Of a DNA stretch of 64,000 nt, positions 11,555 through 22,089 are shown one piece after another. The notes under the pieces are model-generated. The model was given only the letters and a program-made list of their open reading frames with translations, searched no databases and was not told where the DNA came from. Positions within the stretch are counted from its first letter, which is position 1; every line of letters starts with the position of its first letter. The position numbers were made by a program, and so were the translations under genes. The stretch comes from Aphelocoma coerulescens (lineage: Eukaryota > Chordata > Aves > Passeriformes > Corvidae), in assembly GCF_041296385.1 (NCBI RefSeq), contig NW_027184062.1, positions 377,001 to 441,000 of the forward strand, given 5' to 3'.

Positions 11555-13433
11555 ATGGGTTGCAACCTCATAGGCAAGGGAGGTGGGAGTATAAGCCATG
11601 CCGGACCTCTGTTATTCCTTCTTTTGTCACTTCTCCTGGTCCCTTTTGGGACACCGGCAAGACCATGTTACAAATGCTATCGAAAGCTCTACATGGAAAG
11701 ACACCGGGGCTTCTTTCTTATTACTCATACCCATACCAACAGTCACTGTTATGACTCATCCAAATTAGGTATTTGCATGCATAAAGGAGAAAAATATTGG
11801 ATTACAGAAAATTTAGGAACAAGTGGAAACAGACTAAGAAGCAATTGTCCAAAAGGAGAAAAATAGATTTGCTCCACAGCTGCCACCAGGGGAACAGTCC
11901 AAGATTTGGTAAAAGAGCAAGTGGTAAGTAAAGATACAAAGCCAGCACAGCAACCTCGCCCTATATTCACCTCGCCACGCCAGGACCTGTATGCAAAGCT
12001 CAAACAACAAAGAGGAAAAAACCCCAAGGTTAGGAAAAAACCTGTTTGTGGAATTGGGGGAGAGGATAGGTAAAGAACTTAACATAACCAACTGTTGGGT
12101 CTGTGGAGGAGCTTTAATGACAGAAGAATGGCCACGGAAAGGTAGCAGCGTAGGCCCGGTAGAACTCCTTAAATGGAACCGGACAAATATAAGAGGGGGG
12201 AACCGACCTGAGGGGTGGATTTTAAGTTCAACAGTGATAGGGGAAGAATGCCTCTGGCGAACTGGGATAAACTTTCTTAATGAAGTAGGAAACACTCCCT
12301 GTAAAAGCTATAAAGTGAGTAACAAAACTTCAAGGTGGTGGGTCCCAGAAAAACCAACTTGGTATTGAGCCCAGAAAAAAGGAAAAGACTGTGTATATGA
12401 TCATGAAGTTGGACTCTTTCCGTGTAATGACACGAGGAAAAATCCTTATTTTGGAATCCCAGAAATAGCCAAATTTGGGGAGAATATAAATCAACAAGAA
12501 GGTGATTATTGGAAAGCACCAGATGGCTTCTTTTGGATATGTGGGAAAAGGGCATCCCCAAGACTCCCTTCACATTGGAAAGGGAGTTGTACACTAAGAA
12601 TCATTCAACCAGGGTTTTTCCTTTTCCCAGAACCAGTGGGAGATCAATTAGGTATACCTCTCTATGAAGACTTCAAAAGAAAGAAAAGAGATTTAATTGG
12701 AGGATTCCAAAAATGGAAAGATGAGGAATGGCCCCCTGAACGAATATTAGAAACAGATGGGCCAGCTACCTAAGCACAAGATGGAAGTTGGGGATATCAG
12801 ACCCCAATTTACATGCTGAATCGTATCATCAGACTCCAAGCTCTTGTAGAAATCATAACCAATGAAACAGCTGGGGCTATGGAATTAATAGTCAGCCAGC
12901 AACGCCAAACCAGAGCTGCAATACATCAAAATAGGCTGGCTTTAGACTATTTACTGGCCGAAGAAGGCGGTGTGTGCAGGAAGTTCAATACATCGGACTG
13001 TTGTTTAAAAATTGATGACAATGGGGATGCCGTTCTAGATATGGCCAACCAAATCAGAAAAATAGCCCATGTACCAGTCCAAAAATGGGAATCAATGATG
13101 TCTGCTAACTGGTGGGATGGCATATTGGGGAAAGAATGGTGGAAGAAGCTAGGTTTCTTCCTCTTATGTGCTACAGCTAGTCTAATATTTCTCCCTTGCT
13201 TGATCCCCTGCTTTATTCGGCTAATCACCAGCATAGTTCAAGGCATGCAAGTTGTGGCAATGCCTACTGACCCAAAGTTGGCTATGTCTGGAACAGCACA
13301 AAAAATTATGGTATTAAAAAGACAAAGTGATACAAAAGACCCTCTTGAAGAAGCCAAATTGACCTGTGAAAAGAACGAACAGACATTAGAAGCCAAGAAA
13401 AAAGAATTATTGCTCAAGCCAAATGATTTATAA
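11555..13433 (+). pseudogene. env: ERV-A env (SU and TM), broken
   Basis: Envelope glycoprotein for receptor binding and fusion. The ATG at 11555 precedes a strong hydrophobic signal segment (LLFLLLSLLL). SU contains CWVC at 12093-12104, the isomerase-type motif typical of covalently linked gammaretroviral SU-TM. A basic cleavage-like site KRKKR lies at 12675-12689. TM (12813-13433) has a heptad-type helix, an immunosuppressive-region-like segment ([12 protein letters not shown]), then cysteines spaced C-x7-C-C (12975-13004) and a membrane anchor (about 13150-13240). Breaks are a TAG at 11864, a frameshift near 12020 in an A-run, a TGA at 12366 and a TAA at 12772. The cysteine spacing is one residue longer than the usual gammaretroviral C-x6-C-C. 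Confidence 0.9.
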
Positions 13434-13436
13434 AAT

Positions 13437-13450
13437 AGAAAAGGGGGGAT
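13437..13450 (+). promoter_or_regulatory. ERV-A polypurine tract
   Basis: AGAAAAGGGGGGAT sits immediately before the 3' LTR start TGTTATAAAC, the expected primer site for plus-strand synthesis. Confidence 0.85.
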
Positions 13451-14104
13451 TGTTATAAACATATATTATATTAGCTTCTCGCAAAGTATAAAGTAGATAT
13501 TATATAACGTTAGAAATGCTTTTTGCTGTGTGGATGTAGTTTTCTTTTTAGCAAGAATGTTAGCAAGTGTGAGCACGTAAGATAACCTCCAAACGAACAG
13601 AGGATGAGGCCCGAAAAGCTGCTAATCAACACTTTGTCTAGGGAGCAAAAGGGCCCAAAGGCTACTCCGCCCGGAGAACGGGCGGCCAGGAGAGTCCGGG
13701 AGATTTTATCACCACTCTGCCCGGAGAGACGAAGAGGCCCAAAGCTGCAATCAGCCCTGACTGTCTGGAGAATTAAGAAATCCACCCTACCATCGACTCT
13801 TGCCTAGCGGGCCCAACCCCAAGAATCAAGAGAAATAAAACCACAAGGCAGAAGACTAGGCACGCTCTAAAAAGGCGGAACCAAGGAGTGGCCATGCAGA
13901 ACAGCTCCAGGAAAAGTTTTAATATGAATAAAGAACAGACAGTAAAAACGGTATAAAAAGGACTGACCTCTGGCATCAGGTGTGCTCTTGGCAGAGCGCC
14001 AAGGCAACTGGCTGTTACCCCGTTGCTTTATTTGATGTGTCTCTTATTGTCTTTATATTAAACCCCTTTAAATTCTCACAGGAGAGTGAACTTCGTTTTT
14101 CACA
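13451..14104 (+). repeat. ERV-A 3' LTR
   Basis: 654 bp, homologous along its whole length to 4017-4669, with roughly 20 differences clustered partly near 13697-13707 and 13982-14019. It ends CACA, followed by GAGA as target duplication. Confidence 0.93.
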
Positions 14105-14149
14105 GAGAGAAGTTGTTCCCCCTGACAGCTAAGCTCCAACTACGGTGTC

Positions 14150-15060
14150 GCTTATGTCCTTCCCAGGACGGGCGGGAAAACGCCTCGGCGCAGCGCAGCG
14201 CTGGCCGGGAGCGGCCGGCACGGCACCGAGCGCGCTCCCCACTCCCTCCCGCCCGCGCCGCTGCGGAGACCCCGGGTTCGCCGGAATCGGCCACATGCTG
14301 CACGGAGGGCAGCGCGGCAAAGGCGGCCTCCCCTCGTCGCCCGGGGAAGGCCGGCCTCGGATCCCCGCTCTCTCCACCGGCACGGGCAGTGCCAGCAGCC
14401 TCTCGCTGTGGTCGCCGCTGGCCGAAAGCCTCGCCGCGCACCGCCCGGCCGGCCCCGCCGCTCCGCGGGCTCACACGGCACCTGCCGTGGGCGGCCGCCG
14501 AGCGACAGGAAGCAGAAGCGCTCACCGCCGCGCCGCTCGCCGCCCCGCCCGGGCGCTCCTCTCCTCGCGCTACCACGATGGCGCCGGCCCGCCCCGCCTT
14601 CCCCGTCGCCTGCGGCGCAACGCGGCTGCTCCGAGCCACGCAGCACGCGTGCGGCCGGGCCCTGCCGAGCTGCCGGCGGAGCCGGGGCACAGCACGGGCG
14701 GGAGAGCTTCCGGCGAGGCTGGGCGGGCGGCGAGCGCGGCCGAGCGTGAGCGCGCCAGGCGGGCGGCGGGCGGCGGCGTGATGGAGAGCTAGATGGAGGC
14801 GGCAGCACCGCGCGGCATAAAATAGCTGATCGTCCGGCAGCCGCCCGCTCCGCAGCCCCTCGGCTGCTGTCGAGAAGGGCCCCGGCCCTGGCCGCGCCGG
14901 TGGCGAGGCGGCTCCGCAGCCCGCGGGCAGCCCTGGCGGGGCAGGGGAGCACTGCGGGCAGCCCCGGGGCCGCGCAGCCGTCTGCAACGCGCGGTGGGAG
15001 CCGCTGGGAACTATTTTACACGTCCCGGGGGGCTGGAGAGGAGCACGGAGACCACGCGGC
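14150..15060. promoter_or_regulatory. CpG island, left arm (candidate promoter)
   Basis: About 0.9 kb of extremely GC- and CpG-rich DNA between ERV-A and ERV-B, mirrored at 35488-36398 and repeated at 61214-62124. A TATA-like ATAAAATA lies on the plus strand at about 14818. A splice-donor-like GCG|GTGAGC reads on the minus strand (about 14530), downstream of a YY1-like GCGCCATCG. These suggest a host CpG-island promoter, possibly bidirectional. Long open frames across it (378 and 266 codons) are most likely compositional. Confidence 0.6.
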
Positions 15061-15112
15061 AGGTCGCTGCCGTTAGGGAAAATTAATCCACGATGCCTGA
15101 GGTTTATATCCG

Positions 15113-15573
15113 AAAAGGAGACAGAGGAGTCCTGCAACATTCTTCGACTACAGGGAGAGTCCATGGGGCTTTTCCCATGGCGTCTGTCAAACGGTTGCGG
15201 GATGCAGCCCCCTTTTGATGCCAAGTTCCCGGCCACAGCACCCTCTTCCTTTTCCCCACTGGCTGAGGTATTCGGGAGATACAGACTTCCGGAACTGCCT
15301 ACTCTATGCGCCCCCCTCTAATATGCACCCCCCTCTTGGCATCGAGAAGAAAGAAAAGAACCCCATTCCTAATGCTCTTAAGTCTTTGTTGCCTTGCTCT
15401 AGGTTCAGGAATTTAACACGGCCTTGATTAATCAACAGTCTCTGATGATTAGTAACAGTTCTAGAGAACTCCTAGTTTCTTCTGTTACTTCACTAGCCAT
15501 AACTTCCTAGCCTTGTCTACAGGCCGATTCACACGGTCTCTTTGTAAAGACTCATCCATCTCATTCCTTTTAA
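15113..15573 (-). repeat. ERV-B 3' LTR (left arm)
   Basis: About 461 bp, matching 18776-19215 (for example the shared AAAGAGACCGTGTGAATC). It follows a purine-rich tract (complement of about 15574-15590). It holds an extra segment of about 23 bp near 15240-15262 absent from the 5' LTR. The ends are approximate because no clean TG/CA pair or target duplication is visible. Confidence 0.75.
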
Positions 15574-15715
15574 TCCCTCCTCTTTTTATTTGCTCTGTAT
15601 TTGCCTTTACAAACCTTAATTACCATGGATTTAATTTTTTCTTCTGGAGTCTTCTTGGGTTTTGCTATTATTTGCAGTGACATCCTTTTCTGTCCTTTTG
15701 TAGTCATTTCTGGAT

Positions 15716-17209
15716 CAGGTAGGCATGGCTGCTAGCGGCATCCCCTTGAGCACCTGCTGAAAGAGCTGCAGCCAGCATGGTGTCACGCATGGTAAAAAGA
15801 TGAGAATTGCGATAGCATATAAGAGGAGAAATCGTATTCATTTAGCCCATAGCTGGCCAGTTAACTATGAAAATATGTCCCATTCCCATCCTTTCAACAT
15901 TTGGACAGGTCCACGAGCTGACGTTATTTCCTTTGTTATTTGTTTGACCACTTTTCCGCTGTCATCTGCTTGCAAACAGCAGCTCGAGTCATTTAATTTC
16001 CCACAAACTCCTCCTTCTTCTGCCAACAGATAATCTAATACCATCCAATGTTGAAATACCGCTTTCCTCATTTAAGTGGGTTGCTCAGCAAAAAGGTCAA
16101 GCGCTGTGGCTGGCTGGTTGGTAATTATTTCCGAGACAGCTTGTAACCTAATTATCTCCTTCAAATGATAAATGGGTTCCCAGGCATCTGGGATTAATTC
16201 CTTAGGTTTCCAAGGGGCTGGTCCATCGTGTTGGGTAACTTGTTCTGTTGGCCGTTCATCATTTTCCCGTTTTGGGGTGCTCCCTCCAGCCAGGGCTGCA
16301 TCAGCTGACTGCTTTTCTCTAATTAAATCATCACAGATTTTGATTCCTAAGCGATTTCCCAGAACTTGTAGTAGCAAAAAGAACAACAGTCTACTAAATA
16401 TACCATATCCCTGACCAGTTTGGAGGTAACCTGAGCTAAGCATGTTGGCCACAAATCCAATACTGTCCTTTCAAAGCCCGTGTTCCATTAGCAAAGGAAC
16501 CTACCCATGGTCATCAATTGGTGGCTCAAAATACAGCAGGATTCCCGGGCCTAACGGTCCTCCAACAAGAGTTGCCCCACCATAAGGGTCCCAGCATTTG
16601 CATTTCCAAGCTCCCGCACAGGGTTCCCACCTACATTTACATCTGCAAGCTGCTTGGTTGGATTTGGAGCAGAACTCACTAAAAGGCTTTGAGTTCCAAT
16701 CCGGTGTGGCCATTCCCACTGATAATCACAAACAACATGTCTTCTACTTGTGGAATTTTTGTGGGGACTGCTCAAAAACAGGTGGTCAAAAAAACCCCTT
16801 GTCCCTCCCCATTGCTTTACAGGCTTCCAAATATTTTTGGTAAGTGTGATAAGAACGCCTTACGCAGCTACTGTTAGTGAGCCGAACAGGTATTTGATTG
16901 CATTTGCCTTGATATTTGGAACAATTGGAAGGAGGGCAATTGGGGGTCCAAACCCAGTTGTTCAAGCCCAGAGGGAAAGTCAATTGACAATTGCCTTTTC
17001 CTACATAGACACGCCCTATCCTATTAGGCAATAAGTGCCTGTTGGAGAAGAATGAAGTGGCCGTGAACTTCCTTCTTTGGCCCCAAATCCCATCCCACTG
17101 TGGGCCCTCACATTGACCCACCATTTAGGTTCAGCTGGGCTAGCCAACTATGGCCACTCTTCAGATCCTCCTGGCCTTCCACAGAGCCAGCAATTGCTAA
17201 GGTTAAAAA
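15716..17209 (-). pseudogene. env: ERV-B env (left arm), broken
   Basis: Minus-strand envelope remnant. SU carries CWLC at 17181-17192 and a Cys/Asn-rich middle (about 16786-17034). TM is read in two pieces, 16072-16452 and 15865-16071, separated by a TAA. It contains the segment [11 protein letters not shown] followed by C-x7-C-C (15977-16005), then a hydrophobic anchor interrupted by another stop. The role would be receptor binding and fusion, but multiple stops make it inactive. Confidence 0.82.
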
Positions 17210-17650
17210 CTTTTGCTACTTCTTCTCCTAAGGCTGCAAATTGATTCTCCCACTCCTGGCCTAAACTCAGCTGACCATATCAAAGTAGAATTAGTAAGGA
17301 AAATGTTTTAATAGTGTCATCTAATTAGCTAGTCTAATTTTCCCGTTGTCTTCTGCAGCACCTGTGGCAATTGAAGACACAGAAACCACTTAACGTAACA
17401 AAATGGCCACAAGTATTAGCCCCCAAGTGAGTGGAGATTCTAGAGGAGGGATGCCTATACAGTCTATTTCAGCAGACGGTCTGAAGGTAGGACTGCGGGG
17501 CTTCTTCCGATGTCGAAGCACTGCCTACTGCTCCGGCCCACTCCTGCAGAGTGTCAGTCACGGCCTCCCGGCCTTCTCCTCCAGCTGAGATGTGCAAATC
17601 TCTGAGGCTTCAGAGACCTTGACCCGAGAGTGACGGGTTCACCTGTGTTC

Positions 17651-18564
17651 AGCTTACTTGACGGCTGTTTTCTGTCGTCAGTGACACTTGGAATGGGCCA
17701 CGCCATTTCACCAGCACTGGCGCTTCTTTCTACTCCTTAATTAGGACTCAATCTCCTGGTTGGATGTTAAAAGCAGCAAAGTCCAAAGGCCGGGCTTGCG
17801 CCAGCTGAGTTTCCTGTTGAAGGGGTTTCACAAGAAGCAGGATCCTGGCCACAGATGGTTTTAAAAATGCATCACTTGCCTCTACCCCCCCCACTGGGTG
17901 GAGACTTACCAGGAGGGCAATTGCAAACAACGATTGAAAGGGAGATAACTGAATCTCTCTTCTGGCTTGGGCCCTCATTCTCACCAAAGCCAATGTCCAA
18001 AGCCCTACCCATGGCATCTTGGTTTCTATTACCAGCTTCAAAAGGTGTTTATTTCTCTCTTCATTGTTTTCTACCCGAGCCGAGCTCTGGGGGTGCCAGG
18101 GCCTATGGAGGTTCCATTGTGTTCCTAAAGAAGCCAAAACCCCTTGAAGGATCTTTCCTGCAAAATGAGTTCCCCTATCTGAATCTATTGCTTTTACAAT
18201 GCTGTATCTTGGAATGATTTGTTCCAAAAATGCCTTAAGAACAGATCCTGTCATTACTGAAGTAGTTGGAAATACTTCTGGCCACCTTGCTAGCTGACAT
18301 ACGATTACCAGAAGATATTAAGCCTTGCCACTTGGGGCATCTCCGGAAAATCCACCTGGCATCTTTGGAAGGGCCATGCAGCCCAAGGCCTCCCTCCTCT
18401 AGCAAGTTACTTTGTAACTTGGCTGTTGGCTTTAGCACAGATCAAGCAACCTTCAACAGCTCCTTTTGCCAGTCTAAAAAGACCCCCAGCAACATACATC
18501 ATGAGATAGGCTTCTGCCAATCCTCAGGAAGTGCAAGAACTCTCTTAATGGAGTTGCTTTAATA
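17651..18564 (-). pseudogene. pol: ERV-B integrase (left arm), broken
   Basis: Minus-strand remnant of the 3' end of pol. A zinc-domain piece (CLICAKANSQ) is followed by core pieces with acidic residues in QVDFPEMP and DSDRGTHF, the HPQSSARVEN segment, and a C-terminal GPF motif near 17690. The longest open part is 17748-18254. It differs from the right-arm copy by a 3-bp indel near 17914 and a homopolymer length near 17888, which end the open frame earlier there. No RT or protease precedes it. Confidence 0.82.
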
Positions 18565-18775
18565 TTGGTAGGGCCAAAGGTTCTGGTATCTCTTGTTTGC
18601 CATCCCTTGGAAACCAATTCTTGCCTTTTTTCTCTGCCACACGACTTTTAACTGTATGTCAAACTGCTGTGGTAGAAAAGACAGCTTCCTGGGCAGTGAT
18701 GGAGTCACGGGGAGCAAAGGGGGCATCTTGGAGAGTTCTGGCAGAAGTGTGGCTTTCTGAGTTTCTTCATCCACC

Positions 18776-19215
18776 AAAAAGGAGACAGAGGAGTCCTGTA
18801 ACATTCTTCAACTCCAGGGAGAGGCCATGGGGCTTTTGCCATGGAGTCTCTCAAATGATTGCGGGAAGCAGCTCCCTTCTGATGCTAAGTTCCTGGCAAC
18901 AGCACCCTCTGAGGTACTCGGGAATTACAGACTTCCGGAACTGCCTACTCTACGCCCCCCTCTAATATGCAGTCCCCTTTTGGAATGGAAAAGGAAGAAA
19001 ACCAAACTATTCCTAATGCTGGGAAGTCTTTGCTGCCTTGCTCTAGGTTCAGGAATTTAGCAGGGCCTTGGCTGAGCAACAGTCTCTGTTGATTAGTAAC
19101 AGTTTCTAGAACGAATACTTTCTTCTGTTACTTCCCCCCCTGTAAATTCCTAGCCTTGTCTAAGGAGAGATTCACACGGTCTCTTTGTAAAGACACATCT
19201 ATCTTACTCCTTTCA
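18776..19215 (-). repeat. ERV-B 5' LTR (left arm)
   Basis: About 440 bp, homologous to 15113-15573, and the mirror of 31335-31774. The boundary with the internal region is set where similarity between the LTRs stops (after CTCCTTTT on the minus strand). No convincing primer-binding site follows. Confidence 0.75.
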
Positions 19216-19283
19216 CTCCCACACCTTCCTTGCGGTGGAACGGCTCTCCCCGGCACAGCACCTGGCACAAAACCCCCGTATAC

Positions 19284-19338
19284 GCACACACACACCTGCA
19301 CTTACCCTGCACTCCACTGCACACACACACACACACAC
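19284..19338 (+). repeat. (CA)n microsatellite
   Basis: Two CA runs (19284-19295 and 19319-19338), mirrored as TG runs at about 31210-31265. Run length differs slightly between arms. Confidence 0.9.
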
Positions 19339-19599
19339 CTCCCGCATACTAACACCCCCTCCACATCCCCACCATGCTACTTGCAGTGGCCCCGCCCCTG
19401 CCATCCCCACCGGCTGGCAGCACCCACTCCTCGCATGCTTCCCCATGCCTTGCATTTCCTTGCTGCCCCCTCTGTAGCCTTCCCTCAACCTGCCTTTTCT
19501 CCCCTGCCTTGCACTGACTTGCTCACCCATCCCCCACCTGACTTCCTTTCACATTCGTCTAGGTCTGGCCTCACCTTTCCTTTTCCTTCTAGGACCCTC

Positions 19600-20600
19600 A
19601 TTGCCTTGCCTCGCCTCGCAAAGCCACCACTTGCCTTGCCTTGCCCTTGAACCCCTCCCTTGCCTTGCATGACCTTGCTCACCCCTCCCCCACCTGGAAT
19701 TCAACACCCCTTTTCAATGACATTTCTGGGCCTTGCCCTGCCCTTTCTGCTCCTCCGAGGAATCTCAAAGCTCTCAAGCATCTCCGGTGTTTCAGGATCC
19801 CATGAGAGGAAGACCAGGGGAGGACGCATGTTGCCACACTCATCTCTGTGGGCAGCCTTTGTCTGGGAGCAATCCTTGCATGTCTTGAACCTTGGAGGGG
19901 CAATTCACATTTTGCCCTTGAGCTCGGGGACCAGAAAGAGAGTTCTTTTGCATACAAGGGAAAGCAGGTAGCTCAAGTCTTTTAGGTACAGAGGAGAGAT
20001 GACCCACGCGGGATCAAGGCCACACAGAGCACTTGGTCCTGGCCACTTTTGTGTACCAGCAGTCCTTGAATGTACTTCTCACCTGCCTTGCCTGGCCTTG
20101 CCTTGGCAACACAACAGTTGCCTTGCCTTGCCCTGCTAGCCCTCTGGAGCCTTGCATTCCTTTGCACGGCCATGCCCAGCACATGACCTGCCTACTGTTT
20201 TCCTCCAGGGCCTTGGCTTGCTGAGCCCTTCCTGTTTCTGCCTGGCCTTCCCATCAGTGGCCCTTCCTTCCTACAGCCAGCCTTGCCTCTAACTTCTGGA
20301 CCTTCTCTTGTCTACCACTCCATTTGCTTTCCCCTCACTGCTCTGGCCTTGCCTACCTCTCCCTTGACTTGCCCACAATTGCCTGCACTCGGTTTGCAGC
20401 GCCTTGCCTGCATGGAAGGCAAGGGAAAGAGTGGTAGGCTGGGCAAAGCAAAGCCAGCAAGTTGTAGGCAGTGCGAGGCAAGGCAGACGTAGGCAAAGGA
20501 AGCAGAGCAAGGGTACCTTAAGAAGAACTAGACAAGGCAAGGCCAAGAGACTCGGAGTGCCTTTCCTTGGGAAGGCAAGGACATAGTGCCAGTGTTGCTG
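19600..20600. repeat. CCTTG-rich low-complexity region (left arm)
   Basis: Degenerate short repeats of the type CCTTGCCTTG dominate. After about 20400 the complementary type (GCAAGGCAAGG) appears, so the tract contains an internal change of strand polarity that could fold locally. No gene is seen. Confidence 0.75.
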
Positions 20601-22089
20601 GAGCAGATGTTAAGGTACTGTGGGGAGGAATAGTCCAGCAAGACATTTCTCTTCTGGCCCCTGTGCGTGTAGGGGCAATTGTTGGACATATTCAATACTG
20701 GAGGCGGATCAGTCGCTGGATGTGTTGTATTTTGGAGGAGGGGATGCCGTTTCTTTGGAGATGGGCTTGTAGTTGCTCTCTTTGGCAAGGAAGGCAGGTT
20801 TGGATGTGCACATCAGGTACTCCTAGGGATTTTAAAGGCTTTTCCCAACAGGCAGAGCTCTCTCTGGGTTCGAGCTGTTGAGCTGTCAGTGGGAATGCAA
20901 AGGCCAAGCTCTTAAGCTATTTGTCCTGGTGCCTTCAGTGTGTGAGCAGTCCCTGGTGCCGTTGCCTTTGGATCCTGACTCTGGGAGAGGGAAGGCTTAG
21001 GATGGTACCTAGAGCTGAGAAGGAGAGTGCTGAGAACAGCGTGTGTGCTGCTAGTTTGAGGGGTGCAGGTGAAGTTGTAGGCAGCAAGATCTTCCTCAGC
21101 TGGCACTGTTTTGAGCCCTGTTTTTGCCAGATGGTTTCAAGTTGGTGGGCGGAATCTGCGAGAGGGAAAAGATTTGTATGGGCCAAAGAGGTGTGGTGTA
21201 AAGAAGAGTGTGCTCTTGGAAGGGGAAGATGAGGGCAACCTTTTTGTCCTGACACCGTTGATTTGAGTGCAGGGCCGTTTGCAAGTTGCCTCTGTCTGCC
21301 CTTGGGGTGGTTTCGAGCTGGGCCAGGTGCTTGGCCTTCTTTTGCAAGTCTGCAGCGCCGTCGTGTGGTTGTTTCCATGAGCGCTGACAGTGCCCGGCAA
21401 AAAGCGCTTGGCTGGCGCGGCCCCAGTCGTGTGGAAGCAGTTGGTGGAAGAGCTCCGCTGTGCATCCTGCCTCTTGGAGACATAAAAGGATGTAACCCTG
21501 CGCGTAGCGGGGAAGCAAGACGAATCTTTTCATTGTTGGCTGAGCAGTTTCTAAGCGGCAAAAGTAAAGGCAGTTTCAGCACGGCCTCTTTCTTTCAGAA
21601 CCTTTTCTGTGCCATCATGAACATGCTCAACATGCCACTCGCACCCGCTGAACTGCATCAAAGGCCCTGGAGATAGGCGCTTTCCTTCAAGCTCTCTGTA
21701 GCATCGTACCCTCCACCTCTGGCGGATCCCAAAGCCCTTCCAAACATCCAGCAGCTGCACGCAGAGAACAAGTGCTAAAACAAGGCGTTGGCCTTCCTAG
21801 TCCTTTTAAAGTCTGTGAACTAGGCGAAACATTCCAGTGAGCAGCACTTTCCTTCGCAACTATATCTAGAGCATCATCACATTCTCTCCAAGTGGGTAAG
21901 TCCACCCTTGCAGCGCAGCGTTTGCAGCCACAGTTCGGACTGAGAGATAGGCCAGGTGAGAAAGCATTTCTTGACTATCCCTCTTCTCTGGAAGACTTGA
22001 TACTCGCAGCGCGACCACGTCCACACACCTTCAGTGTGGCCAGGTTCAAGCAGCTAGAGCTCCCAGAGATGGGAGAGTCAGGAGAGAAG
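20601..22089. other. Unassigned arm DNA (left)
   Basis: About 1.5 kb without recognisable protein domains or RNA genes. Open frames up to 215 codons (20935-21582, minus strand) recur in the right arm only because the DNA is mirrored. A host noncoding exon cannot be excluded. Confidence 0.4.

Larger units (their letters stand above)
4017..14104 (+). mobile_element. ERV-A copy 1: gammaretrovirus-like (class I) provirus, complete but degenerate
   Basis: A 10,088-bp provirus with LTR, primer-binding site, leader, gag, pol, env, polypurine tract and LTR in order. The 4-bp target duplication is GAGG (4013-4016) / GAGA (14105-14108), and the empty target is preserved in the right arm at about 36440. 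Class I assignment rests on a proline-rich Gag with one CCHC finger, gag and pol in one frame separated by a UAG, integrase with a GPF motif, and an envelope with CWVC in SU. The two LTRs differ at roughly 20 positions by eye, so the insertion is not young. All three genes carry stops or frameshifts. Confidence 0.93.
15113..19215 (-). mobile_element. ERV-B, left-arm copy: gammaretrovirus-like provirus with gag-RT deleted
   Basis: Minus-strand provirus of about 4.1 kb, the mirror of 31335-35435. It has two LTRs, integrase and env, but no gag, protease or RT between the 5' LTR and integrase. Its env shares CWLC and C-x7-C-C with ERV-A, so the two are related lineages. Presence in both arms means it was there before the arms became a palindrome or was copied by arm conversion. 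Confidence 0.85.

Noticed and set aside
14465..14700. Arm-to-arm gene conversion inferred from bases where unit 1 right arm matches unit 2 left arm but not unit 1 left arm
   Set aside because: Private mutations in the unit 1 left arm explain these two sites equally well; a full alignment of more copies would be needed.
14100..15236. 378-codon frame (and a 266-codon frame) across the CpG island, repeated at 35312-36469 and 61164-62300
   Set aside because: The translation is Arg/Ala/Gly/Pro-rich in every phase, several phases are open on both strands, and it runs from ERV-B LTR sequence into the ERV-A junction. This is expected of GC-rich DNA without stops, not of a protein gene.
19284..20600. 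CRISPR-like or structured repeat array
   Set aside because: The repeats are CA and degenerate CCTTG low-complexity sequence without fixed spacers, and the DNA is eukaryotic.
20935..21582. 215-codon frame, mirrored at 28966-29613
   Set aside because: No recognisable domain, and conservation in the second arm is explained by DNA identity.
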